Shown here one piece after another: positions 55,654 through 64,000 of a DNA stretch of 64,000 nt (its first letter is position 1; the number at the start of each line of letters is the position of its first letter). Under the pieces are notes generated by a model. That model saw only the letters and a program-made list of their open reading frames with translations, was not told where the DNA came from and did not search any database. This stretch comes from JADJTT01 sp049306275 (GTDB taxonomy: Bacteria; Bacteroidota; Bacteroidia; Chitinophagales; Saprospiraceae), in contig JBAQQB010000173.1 in NCBI GenBank assembly GCA_049306275.1, forward strand, positions 62,001 to 126,000. Direction: 5' to 3'. Position numbers and translations under genes: made by a program.

Positions 55654-58171
55654 GTCCGGATTTTTTCATTTTTTTCGGTTCACCATACTCAAGGCCTCCA
55701 GCCTTCCCTTATTGGCAGGAGTGGCTGCCCTGTTTATGCTCACGGCCTGCAACACGACCAAATACCTGGGGCCGGAGGAAACCTTTCTGGAGGAAAACCA
55801 GATCGATATCAAAACCGATCAGCAAATTAAGAAAAAAGGCAACTTAAAATACGAGCTGTCTACTCTTTACAAACAAAGACCCAATACCAATTTCCTGTTC
55901 GTTCCCAGGGAGTGGTTTCACTACCAGGTGCAGGATACGCTTGGGCAAGGCAAATTTAAAAAGGGATTCAAGCGGTGGATGATGCGGCAATTCGGAGAAG
56001 AGCCCGTCATGTACGACCCTGGGCTTACGGAGTCGACTGAGCGCTCGATGGAATTTTTCCTGCAGCATCAGGGGTATTTCCTGGCCAAGGTCCAGTCTTT
56101 TTACGAATACACAGACAAAGAGAACAAAAAGGTACAGATCAGCTATGAGGTTAAGCCCAACAGGCAGTATCTGATAGATACCGTGCAGTTCATTTCCCGC
56201 GACTCCAATATTCATCAAATCCTCCAGACTCTGAGCAAAAACACCCTGCTAAAAAAGGGTAACCCCGTAGATGTTGGCCTTTACGAACAAGAAAGCTCAC
56301 GAATCGTCAACTACCTGAAAAACGAGGGTTACGCCTATTTCACACCCAATTATATTGCCAGCCTGGAGGCCGACAGCAGCGACTTCACTGCCAGGCTGAC
56401 ATTGGAGGTGCTGCTTCCTGCCAATGATTCCATCCACCGGACCTATACGGTCGGCGACTTGTACATCTACCCCAGTTACGACCCGGCCAACCCCATTCCA
56501 TCCCAGGTCGACACCCTGGGCGAGGGCATTTTCCTGGTGAAGGACAGTACCCGGCTGCTGATCCGCGAGAAAGTGCTGATCAGTGCCATCTACCTGAATA
56601 AGGGAGACCTCTTCCGGCAGGAGAACTACGACCGCACCAACCGTCAGCTGAGTAACCTGGGGGTATTCCGGTTCGTGACCATCAAAGGAGAGCCCGATCC
56701 GGACATTGCCGGACAGATCAACTTTCGCATCTACCTGACCCCAAACAAACGCTATGCATTTGGTTCAGACCTGGAGGTTAACTTCAACACCTCCAGCAGC
56801 CCCCTGATACCCCGGCAGCTGCTCGGGGTTTCGGGCAACGTGAATTACCGCCACCGCAACCTGTTTCGCGGCGCCGAACTCTTTATCGCCAACCTGGAGG
56901 GCGGGGTCGACCTGAATGTAACTAACTTCAACCAGCCCGATTCCCTGGTCAACACCCTTGACCTGAGGGTGCAGAGCGATCTGTACCTTCCCAAATTTGT
57001 CGACTTTTTCAATTTCTACAAGCTGCTCGACCGCATGCGGGTCATCAGGCGGCCCTTCTACCTGTCGATGATAGACAAGGGGGCTACGCGCCTCTCCCTT
57101 AGCTACAACTACCTGGAACGCTTCGACCTGTTTATCCTCAACACCTTCAACACCGCTTTCGGCTACGACTTCAGTCCCTCGAACCGCCACAGGTATGTCA
57201 TCAACCACTTTGGCGTCGATTTCCTCAGTCCCAAAATATTCCCCCTTTTCGAAGACCTCATCCTGAAGGGAAACGGGATATTGCGGCAGACCTTTGACAC
57301 GACACAAATATTCACCGGCTTTTTGCTTCGTGATTTCAATTATACCTACACCGGGCTCACCAACCGGTTCGGGGAGTCGTCTTCGTTTATTTCGAGGCTG
57401 GAGCTGTCGGGCCTGGAAGTTTTTGGCGTCAATGCCCTCTACAATGCCCTGGCGCCGCCGGATAAGCGGCAGACCTTTACCCTGCCCCTCGGTCAGGAAA
57501 GGGCGCAATTCTTTCAGTTCGCCCGCTTTGAGTTTGACTTCCGGCACTACTGGAAGCTATCGAAAAACCAGTATTTCGTGCTCAGGTCGGCAATCGGGCT
57601 CGTCGCGCCGTTTGGGTATTCTTCCTCCGTGCCCTACGTCAAGCAGTTTTCTGCCGGCGGCCCCCAAAGCGTGCGGGCATGGAACGCCCGCGAGATTGGT
57701 CCGGGGGGCTACCAGGACTCGCTTGCCCGCAACCCGGGCACCAACCCCACCCTGTTCTACCAGGCCGGCGAATTTAAACTCGATTTTAACGCCGAGTACC
57801 GCTTCCCTATTTTCACCCTCTTCGGTATCAAATACGAAGGCGCCCTCTTCCTGGATGCGGGCAACATCTGGACGACCTACAAAGACACCGACAAGCCCCT
57901 GTCTCTCCTGCGCTGGACGCCGCTGTACAACGAAGACAACCAGAAAATTGCCGACAACCTCTTCAGGTATATCGCCGTGGGCACGGGGTTCGGCCTGCGC
58001 CTCGATTTTTCCTACTTCCTCTTCCGCCTTGACGTGGGAATGAAACTGCGCAACCCTTTCCCCATCACCGACGAAAACAACGTGATCATCGAGGAAACCT
58101 TTTGGCGAAGCCCCTTTCAAAATGGCATTCGCGACCTCAACCTGAACATCGGGCTGGGCTATCCCTTTTAA
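55652..58171 (+). CDS. tamL: TamL-type lipoprotein, BamA/TamA family
   Basis: 839 residues. The signal ends in lipobox LTAC (Cys33), followed by NTTKYLGPEETFLEEN, typical of Bacteroidota TamL. POTRA-like domains cover about 40-390 (YFLAKVQSFYEYTDKENKKV, NRQLSNLGVFRFVTIKGEPD), and the beta-barrel about 400-839 with the LDFNAEYRFPIF and GTGFGLRLDFSYF strands and a final aromatic. TamL is proposed to work with TamB in lipid or protein transport to the outer membrane; no tamB is next to it. ATG 55652 shares CATG with the divergent methyltransferase gene. Confidence 0.9.
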   Translation: MSGFFHFFRFTILKASSLPLLAGVAALFMLTACNTTKYLGPEETFLEENQIDIKTDQQIKKKGNLKYELSTLYKQRPNTNFLFVPREWFHYQVQDTLGQGKFKKGFKRWMMRQFGEEPVMYDPGLTESTERSMEFFLQHQGYFLAKVQSFYEYTDKENKKVQISYEVKPNRQYLIDTVQFISRDSNIHQILQTLSKNTLLKKGNPVDVGLYEQESSRIVNYLKNEGYAYFTPNYIASLEADSSDFTARLTLEVLLPANDSIHRTYTVGDLYIYPSYDPANPIPSQVDTLGEGIFLVKDSTRLLIREKVLISAIYLNKGDLFRQENYDRTNRQLSNLGVFRFVTIKGEPDPDIAGQINFRIYLTPNKRYAFGSDLEVNFNTSSSPLIPRQLLGVSGNVNYRHRNLFRGAELFIANLEGGVDLNVTNFNQPDSLVNTLDLRVQSDLYLPKFVDFFNFYKLLDRMRVIRRPFYLSMIDKGATRLSLSYNYLERFDLFILNTFNTAFGYDFSPSNRHRYVINHFGVDFLSPKIFPLFEDLILKGNGILRQTFDTTQIFTGFLLRDFNYTYTGLTNRFGESSSFISRLELSGLEVFGVNALYNALAPPDKRQTFTLPLGQERAQFFQFARFEFDFRHYWKLSKNQYFVLRSAIGLVAPFGYSSSVPYVKQFSAGGPQSVRAWNAREIGPGGYQDSLARNPGTNPTLFYQAGEFKLDFNAEYRFPIFTLFGIKYEGALFLDAGNIWTTYKDTDKPLSLLRWTPLYNEDNQKIADNLFRYIAVGTGFGLRLDFSYFLFRLDVGMKLRNPFPITDENNVIIEETFWRSPFQNGIRDLNLNIGLGYPF

Positions 58172-58815
58172 ACGTTTTTGAACAATTCTTTCCTGCCGTA
58201 TTTGCTGCAAATGGAGCAGTTCTCCGGCTTATGGCCCCTGGCGGGGCAATGCTCGCGGCCGAAATAGATGATCTGCAGGTGAAGGGAGTTCCATTTTTCC
58301 TTCGGAAAGAGCGCCTTGAGGTCTTTTTCCGTCTGCTCCACATTCTTGCCGTTGCTCAGCCCCCAACGCCAGGCCAGGCGGTGGATATGCGTATCAACCG
58401 GAAAGGCCGGCACGCCAAAGGCCTGCGACATGACCACCGAAGCCGTCTTATGTCCAACGCCGGGCAGCTCTTCCAACTCTTCGAACGATTGAGGCACCTT
58501 GCCACCGTATCGCTCCACCAGTATTTCCGATAGCTGGTGAATGGCCTGGGCCTTCCTGGGCGCAAGGCCGCAGGGCCGGATGATGGTCTCGATATCCTTC
58601 ACATCCATTCCCGCCATGTCGCGCGGGTTCGAGGCCTCGGCGAAGAGGAAAGGCGTGACCTGGTTCACGCGCACATCGGTGCATTGAGCGGAGAGCACCA
58701 CGGCGACGAGGAGCGTATAGGGATCCTGATGCTCCAGGGGAATGGGCGTTTCGGGATACAGCTCCTCCAGGATTTCCAGAATGGCGGCGGCTTTTTGTTT
58801 TTTCGTCATGCACAT
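58168..58815 (-). CDS. nth: Endonuclease III
   Basis: 215 residues. A DNA glycosylase/AP lyase for oxidised pyrimidines. The HhH motif is LEELPGVGHKTASVVM with the catalytic lysine, and the catalytic aspartate lies in FPVDTHIHRLAWRWG. The C-terminal iron-sulfur loop is altered: ...HCPARGHKPENCSICSKYG has three cysteines with x9 and x2 spacing, not C-x6-C-x2-C-x5-C, and no fourth follows. MCMTKKQ has two possible starts (58815 or 58809). It shares TTAA with the tamL stop. Confidence 0.93.
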   Translation of the reverse strand: MCMTKKQKAAAILEILEELYPETPIPLEHQDPYTLLVAVVLSAQCTDVRVNQVTPFLFAEASNPRDMAGMDVKDIETIIRPCGLAPRKAQAIHQLSEILVERYGGKVPQSFEELEELPGVGHKTASVVMSQAFGVPAFPVDTHIHRLAWRWGLSNGKNVEQTEKDLKALFPKEKWNSLHLQIIYFGREHCPARGHKPENCSICSKYGRKELFKNV

Positions 58816-58821
58816 CGATGT

Positions 58822-61800
58822 TTACTGCCAGGCGGCCTGGATGCGGGAAACAAAAGACTGGGCACGGCCCTGCTCGACGAGCTGGATTTCGTAGGTGTTG
58901 CCGTCGGGCATTTTGAAAATGCGTTCCTTGTCCTTCAGCCCTGCCACCACCTCGTTGAAGGTCGTGTTGTTGGAAGCGACGTCCATAATGCCCTGCTTGA
59001 AGCCAAAGAAATAATAGTTGCCGCTGGGCGCCTGGAGATAGAGATAAAGGCGGTCGTCGTCGTCGAAGGGCATGCGCACTTCGATATAGCAGGTAAAGAC
59101 CCGGTTCAGCATTTCGCCTTCGATACTGGCCAGGGGCAGTTTTTGTTTGGTGGAAATGAAGGACTGGTATTCCTGGTTCCATTCCATAGGTACCTTGCTG
59201 AACAGGAAGGTGTAGGGGTTGAATTTTTTGGGAATATCGAACTCGTTGAGCGTCACCACATCGATCGTCCGCTGGATGTCCTTGTCATCGGTAGGGAACA
59301 GTTCGGATACGGTTTTCTTGTAGAAAGTGGGATCATCCGCGTAAATGGCAGTAGGCGCCTCAAAACTGCTGGCCTTGATGTCGTTGACGATGAACTTGGT
59401 AATAGCGTCGGGCAGGATGAGCTTGACGCCCAGCATGAACTCGCCCTTGAGCTTTTGCGCCATCGGTCCGCCGGCCAGGGAGTCGACTGAAGTGCCTTCC
59501 GTTGTTTCGGCTTTTCCGGCCGCATCGATCTTGATGTATTTGAGCATGCCGCCGATATCGAAGCGCCCCTCCCCTTCCACTTTTCCGGTCTGGTTAAAGA
59601 AAGTAAGCTGGTTGCCTTTCAAGGCGCCGGCCGCTACCTTCAGGGAATCGCCAAAGATAAAGCGGTCGCCCGACGGCTCGTACTGGAAAAGGCCGGTGAC
59701 GGGCAGTACCGGGCGGTCTTTGCGGAAATACAGGGGCGCCATGATACGGGGGTAGCAGAAATAAGACTCCTTGCTGAGGAAAAAGCCCGTTTTCAGGGGG
59801 TCGCCTTCGTAGTTGCGCGGTTCGTCGAAACGGATGGCCAGGTCGGTTTTGTCGCCCACGAAGTCGACCGAAAACCAATGTCTCGCCTGCAGGTTGGCAT
59901 CCAGGCGGGCGAAGCCATTGAATTGCAGGTTGCGGGATTCGGAGAACAGGCTGATGGTTCCGCGGAATTCCGTCTTTTCATCGATGTAGAAGCGGTCCTC
60001 GGGCTTGACGTCGCCGGTAGCGCGCGTCACCGCAGGTCTTTCCGAGTACTTGCCCTTGCCGATGGGCTGGCCGATGATGTTATTGAACAGGATTTCCTGC
60101 TTCCGGCGGCCGATGTTGTATTCGTAATAGCCCTTGGCTGTAAAATTCCTGCGCCCTGAAATATTGGCCGTAGCCCGGTTAATGACGTGAAACTGATTAA
60201 GGGTATCGGCAACGATCCGGGCGTTTTCCAGCGTTCGCATCTCGCCATTCGATTCGATGAAAACCTCCCCTTTTTCCGTAAATATCCTGGCATCGGCGCT
60301 CACAATCGACTCCACTCCGGTAATGCGCAGGTTGTTGGATTTGAGATCGAACTCGGCGGCATCGCCCTGGAAACGGAGGGAATCCTTGTCGGGATGTGTG
60401 GAGGCAAAGGTGGCAAATGGCCTGCTCTTTGGCCGGAAAATGATTTTCTCCTCCCGCATATTCCAGTCGAAATCTTCCATAGAAGTGACATACTGTGTGC
60501 TGGGGAAGAAGGTCCGGTGAGATTCCAGCTTATTGGCTGAAAACTGCCCCATCTGGGTTTCAAAATCGACCGTACCTCTGACGTTCGACGTTCTCAGGGC
60601 CAGGTCGTCGGAATTGAAGGATTTGATGCGAAGGTCCGTTGTGTCGGCATGCACGGAAAAGGCGCCAAAGGAGAATAGTCCTGAGTTCATGGAGGCTTTT
60701 TCCCAGTGAAATTCACCGCGGCCTTTCAAACCGCCGGGGGTCAGGATCAGGGTGCCGTCAAGGAAGTGTTTCTTTTCCTTGAAAATCTCGAACGGAGCCC
60801 CCACCGAGGTGATGTACATACTATCCAGATAGGGCTGCCAGTCGATCTGCACGTCGTAACCGACAGCCTGGGGTATCTTGACCGGCCCTGTGCGGTCTTC
60901 CTGCAGGTCGAAGCGCTTCGCGCTACCTGTCATCCGCTTGGGTTCGAAGACGATGTCGTCGGAATTGACCGTGGCGCCGAGGTAATCGAGCCTGCCCTGG
61001 CCCAGAAAACCTTTGTTGCTCAACAAGATGTTGCCTTCAAACTGGCCTTTCTGGCGATAACAGGGATAGCCGCCCTTCGGGGTCGGAGAGTTGAATCCGA
61101 GGGAGGAATCTTCATCCTGCAAGACCAGGGTTTCCTCAAATACCGGGAAAATATCGGATGAGTACATGGAACCTTTGAAGCGGACCGCGCTCCGGTCGAA
61201 TTGGTCGAGGCTGTTGAAGCTGAAGGGATTGAGCCGGAAATAGAAGGAATCCCTGACGTACACGCCTTTTCTGATCTCCGGGTTGTCGTAATACACAAAG
61301 CTGTAGTCTTTCGACTGCAGGGAGGGGAACATGGGGATATTGTCACGGCCCGACTTGTTGGAAGGCGCGTCGATGAGCAAGACACCGCTGAGGTGCTCGA
61401 TCCGGGAACCGATGGAAAAAGCGGTGGGTTTGCCCTGGGCGTCCTTTTCCCCGCTGGGCAGGAAGATATCGAAAAATCGCACGGAGTCGAGTCCGATCTG
61501 GAACTTGTCGTAGTCGAGGTGAAAATCCTTTCCGGTGAGGGTGGCGAAGCCCGCGAAGAGGCGGCCGTCGAAGTCCATATCCCTGTTTCTGCCGATCACG
61601 GTTTGGCCGGCATAGGGTTTGAGCGCCACGGCCTGGGTCTGGCTGAATACGATGTTGTTCACCCCGCTGATGACGATCCGCTGGTCGTTGATATTGAAGG
61701 TGGCATTGGTCTGCTCGGTTTCCGACTCAATGCGAAGGGCGTCGTAGTCGGCTTTTTTCTGGCTGGCGTTGGCGTAGTGGAAGATCTTATCCTTCACCTC

Positions 61801-63351
61801 CACTTCCTGCAGATCGGCGTCATAACTGATAAAGCCCTTTGATACGAGGTCGTAGAGGAGGGTTTGGATGTTTTCGACGGTAAAACGGGAATCCAGCTTG
61901 GAAGCCAGGAAATCGGCGTCGAGCACCCGGGTGCCCTCTTTTTCAGACACCGCTTTGATAACGGCGATGGGATTGAAGGTGGCGATATTCTGGAAGCGCT
62001 GGTAGTCCGATTCCTCGAAATAATCGAGCGACTCGAACACCACCGGGGTCTTGCTGCGGTTGAGCAGGAGACTTTTTTCACCGAAGGTGATGGAGTCGCC
62101 CTGCACATAATAATTGATCTTATCGGCGTCGATATTGAGGTTGTGGAGGGAGCTGAAGAAGGGGTTGCGGTCGCTGCCCCGGTCGCCACGTGTCAGGTTT
62201 AGCTCGCGCTTGGGAATTTCGAAGCGAAGGTTGACGGAGGGGTGATACAGGGAGTCCTGTCCGAAATAAAGGGTAGCCGAAACCCGGTCGCCTGTGATCC
62301 GGTCTTCCCGCCTGATGGTAAACAGTTCGGCATCGGCTCTGAGGCGCACCACTTTGCCGTCGTCGAGGATTTCGAGGTGGGCAGGGTTTTGCTTATTACC
62401 ATAGCCATAGACCGTCGTGCCCTGGAGCCGGAAGCCGCCTGTGTAATTAATGCCCTGGCCCAGGTTGGAGACCCGGAGCACATTTTCATAGGATTCAAAA
62501 CGGGGGTAGGAACCGCCAGTGCCAGGGTTTTCGGCAGTCAGCTTGTCTTCCAGGCGGCCGCTGATCAGGCGCTGGCCGAAATAGAGGGGGTAGTGCAGGC
62601 GGGCGGAAGCCGCTTCATAGATCCCTTTTTCTGTTTCAATGATATACTGTTCCAGTTCGGCATACACATCGGGACCCAGGCCAAGGCGTTCCCAGGTCAC
62701 CTTGCCTCCTTTGCCTTCCCAGCGGTTATCAGTGGGAAAATAGGTGCCCGAGGTTTGGTAGATGACAAGGGAATCCTGTTTTCTGACCCCGTACAAGTTG
62801 AGTTTCGGAAACTGGAGAATGGGCTGGCCATCCTGCAATTCCCAGGTAAAAGAAGGGGCATCGACAATCCAGTTGACCCCGGAAGTCGAGTTGCGGATCG
62901 CCTTGCGGGCGAAGAAGCCGTTGGAAAATTTCAGAAAGTCGAGATAGGCCACCGATTTATAGTTAGGGCTATCCATAATGCCCTTGAGCAATTCGTGCCA
63001 TTCCAGCAGCACGCCATTGGAAAGGCCTTGTTTCTTCAGTTGGACGAGCGCCTGGAGATATTCGGAGAAGTAGGGGCTGGCCGAAAGGTTGCGGACGAGC
63101 ATCTGGTTGGCAGTTGCGCGCAGGACTGTCAGGTCTTCCGGCGTGATGGCGCCGGTTTTGACCAGAGCGGCAAATTCGTCGTATATGTCCTTGACAGCAG
63201 AGATCTTGTTGGCCGTCACGAAAGCCTCCAACTGCACGAGAAATTCCCTGGGATCTTCCGGGAACTCCTTGGAAGCGGGCTGGGCCAGCGATTGAAAAAG
63301 GAAGAAAACGCAAAATAAAGATGTCAACAACAGCCGCATAGTGCCATTCAT
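58822..63351 (-). CDS. Very large secreted protein of unknown function
   Basis: 1509 residues (or 1505 from MRLLLTSLFCVF). A signal peptide MRLLLTSLFCVFFLFQSLAQ is followed by a helical N-terminal part (about 25-190) and then a long series of beta-rich segments without a close match to a family I know. Many short repeats of a strand-turn type occur, such as RIFTEKGEVFIESNGEMRTL, TRATGDVKPEDRFYIDEKT and FRGTISLFSESRNLQFNGF, reminiscent of a beta-solenoid such as OstA/AsmA-like proteins; that resemblance is weak. No T9SS sorting domain or membrane anchor at the C-terminus. It starts 6 bp before nth, so the two may share a transcript. Confidence 0.82.
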   Translation of the reverse strand: MNGTMRLLLTSLFCVFFLFQSLAQPASKEFPEDPREFLVQLEAFVTANKISAVKDIYDEFAALVKTGAITPEDLTVLRATANQMLVRNLSASPYFSEYLQALVQLKKQGLSNGVLLEWHELLKGIMDSPNYKSVAYLDFLKFSNGFFARKAIRNSTSGVNWIVDAPSFTWELQDGQPILQFPKLNLYGVRKQDSLVIYQTSGTYFPTDNRWEGKGGKVTWERLGLGPDVYAELEQYIIETEKGIYEAASARLHYPLYFGQRLISGRLEDKLTAENPGTGGSYPRFESYENVLRVSNLGQGINYTGGFRLQGTTVYGYGNKQNPAHLEILDDGKVVRLRADAELFTIRREDRITGDRVSATLYFGQDSLYHPSVNLRFEIPKRELNLTRGDRGSDRNPFFSSLHNLNIDADKINYYVQGDSITFGEKSLLLNRSKTPVVFESLDYFEESDYQRFQNIATFNPIAVIKAVSEKEGTRVLDADFLASKLDSRFTVENIQTLLYDLVSKGFISYDADLQEVEVKDKIFHYANASQKKADYDALRIESETEQTNATFNINDQRIVISGVNNIVFSQTQAVALKPYAGQTVIGRNRDMDFDGRLFAGFATLTGKDFHLDYDKFQIGLDSVRFFDIFLPSGEKDAQGKPTAFSIGSRIEHLSGVLLIDAPSNKSGRDNIPMFPSLQSKDYSFVYYDNPEIRKGVYVRDSFYFRLNPFSFNSLDQFDRSAVRFKGSMYSSDIFPVFEETLVLQDEDSSLGFNSPTPKGGYPCYRQKGQFEGNILLSNKGFLGQGRLDYLGATVNSDDIVFEPKRMTGSAKRFDLQEDRTGPVKIPQAVGYDVQIDWQPYLDSMYITSVGAPFEIFKEKKHFLDGTLILTPGGLKGRGEFHWEKASMNSGLFSFGAFSVHADTTDLRIKSFNSDDLALRTSNVRGTVDFETQMGQFSANKLESHRTFFPSTQYVTSMEDFDWNMREEKIIFRPKSRPFATFASTHPDKDSLRFQGDAAEFDLKSNNLRITGVESIVSADARIFTEKGEVFIESNGEMRTLENARIVADTLNQFHVINRATANISGRRNFTAKGYYEYNIGRRKQEILFNNIIGQPIGKGKYSERPAVTRATGDVKPEDRFYIDEKTEFRGTISLFSESRNLQFNGFARLDANLQARHWFSVDFVGDKTDLAIRFDEPRNYEGDPLKTGFFLSKESYFCYPRIMAPLYFRKDRPVLPVTGLFQYEPSGDRFIFGDSLKVAAGALKGNQLTFFNQTGKVEGEGRFDIGGMLKYIKIDAAGKAETTEGTSVDSLAGGPMAQKLKGEFMLGVKLILPDAITKFIVNDIKASSFEAPTAIYADDPTFYKKTVSELFPTDDKDIQRTIDVVTLNEFDIPKKFNPYTFLFSKVPMEWNQEYQSFISTKQKLPLASIEGEMLNRVFTCYIEVRMPFDDDDRLYLYLQAPSGNYYFFGFKQGIMDVASNNTTFNEVVAGLKDKERIFKMPDGNTYEIQLVEQGRAQSFVSRIQAAWQ

Positions 63352-63398
63352 TTTAACAGGATTAAAAGATCGTGCTTAGGATGGACAGGATTTTCCTC

Positions 63399-64000
63399 TC
63401 AGTGCCTCCGGGTTAGCATCGCGAGCCACTGGCCCTTTTCCCTGACGGCTTCCACCTGGAACCCCGTCTGTTCGAGAGCCTGACTGATGATATCCCTGTC
63501 TGCTCCCAGGATGCCGGAAATCACGAGGAAACCGCCTTGGGGCAGCATTTCATATAACGGCGGGAAGGACTCCAAAAGTACGTGGCGGTTGATATTGGCC
63601 AGGATGATGTCGTAATGGCGACCCAGGACTTTCTCCAGCGTCCCTTCGATCACCTTGACTGACCCGGCCTGGTTGGCGCGGCAGTTGTCGGCGGCGTTTT
63701 CACAGGCGATGGTTTCGATTTCGAGGGCGTCGATGTTTCGTGCCCCCAGACGGTGGGCCAGGATAGCCAGGATGCCGGTGCCGCTGCCGTAGTCGAGCAC
63801 GTTTTTACTTTTGAGCGGAAGCCCTTCCATGATCTCGATCATCATGAAAGTGGTTTCGTGATGTCCCGTTCCAAAAGCCATCCTGGGCTGGATGCAGAGT
63901 TCGTGCCGCACCGAGTCGCCGAAGGGGGGGGTGGAATTCAGCCCGGATGCCACAGAAGTTGCCAACCTGGATGGGCGGGAAGTTGGATTCCCAGACTTCA
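63399..64000 (-). CDS. prmA: Ribosomal protein L11 methyltransferase, partial and frameshifted
   Basis: PrmA trimethylates ribosomal protein L11. The readable C-terminal part carries the SAM site NVLDYGSGTGILAILA, the substrate motif ILANINRHVLL, and the preceding MAFGTGHHETT. Upstream, the in-frame PrmA sequence (VWESNFPPIQVGNFCGIRAE, then FHPP) reads in a different frame. Removing one C from the eight-C tract of the coding strand (63924-63931) joins the two. The gene therefore has a +1 frameshift there, from a sequencing error or a real mutation. The 5' end is outside the window. Confidence 0.88.
   Translation of the reverse strand, partial: KSGNPTSRPSRLATSVASGLNSTPPFGDSVRHELCIQPRMAFGTGHHETTFMMIEIMEGLPLKSKNVLDYGSGTGILAILAHRLGARNIDALEIETIACENAADNCRANQAGSVKVIEGTLEKVLGRHYDIILANINRHVLLESFPPLYEMLPQGGFLVISGILGADRDIISQALEQTGFQVEAVREKGQWLAMLTRRH

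Overview
This window is a gene-dense chromosomal stretch from a member of the Bacteroidota, most likely the Saprospiria (Lewinella or Haliscomenobacter-like). The phylum is supported by a PorP/SprF-type protein of the type IX secretion system (T9SS), three secreted proteins with T9SS C-terminal sorting domains, several lipoproteins, families largely confined to the phylum (DUF2764, DUF4296, TamL), a bacilliredoxin, almost no Shine-Dalgarno sequences, and promoters of the TTTG-N18-20-TAnnTTTG type. Placement below phylum is inference. I see no tRNA, rRNA, CRISPR array, insertion sequence or prophage.

Layout. Positions 197-7608 hold a seven-gene V/A-type ATPase operon (E, DUF2764, A, B, D, I, K). 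A large FG-GAP lipoprotein (7651-11031) and a PorP/SprF protein (11153) follow. A T9SS-sorted SASA-type esterase (12200-15016) is divergent from a 7TM sensor kinase (15224-17164), with two perfect 13-bp dyads between them. The kinase's probable partner, a LuxR-type response regulator, ends tail-to-tail on it. It lies at the end of a minus-strand operon: two glycosyltransferases, a RibB protein with a degenerate GTP cyclohydrolase II domain, a VTC-domain protein and the regulator. Next come an M1 peptidase, a DUF6580 membrane protein, a PgpH-like c-di-AMP phosphodiesterase, a cobalamin adenosyltransferase, an ABC ATPase, a deoxynucleoside kinase and a YggS-type PLP protein.

The middle (29.6-45 kb) carries housekeeping and envelope genes: SixA-like phosphatase, SWIM-domain protein, RlmH, rhomboid, NUDIX, GNAT, a VIT-domain T9SS protein, HMG-CoA lyase-like, PepT, Mpl-like ligase, YtxJ, MnmD, the YbbR-YajC-DUF1573 cluster and shikimate kinase. 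From 45 kb on come a tandem DUF4397 T9SS protein, an unusual AAA+ protein, ferredoxin/IscX, KdsC/UbiA/Maf, a TrmH-type methyltransferase divergent from TamL, endonuclease III, a 1509-residue protein of unknown function, and a frameshifted prmA cut by the window edge.

The most unusual object is the gene at 48462-51749. It joins a ClpB-like double AAA+ core (first module without its catalytic residues, second intact) to a C-terminal module resembling class I release factor RF2 but lacking the GGQ domain. Other notable structure: a 56-bp palindromic element present twice with a compensatory base-pair change, other word-repeat hairpins, a perfect 18-bp-stem palindrome inside the ybbR coding region, and genes that share stop codons (YTAA) or start codons (CATG).
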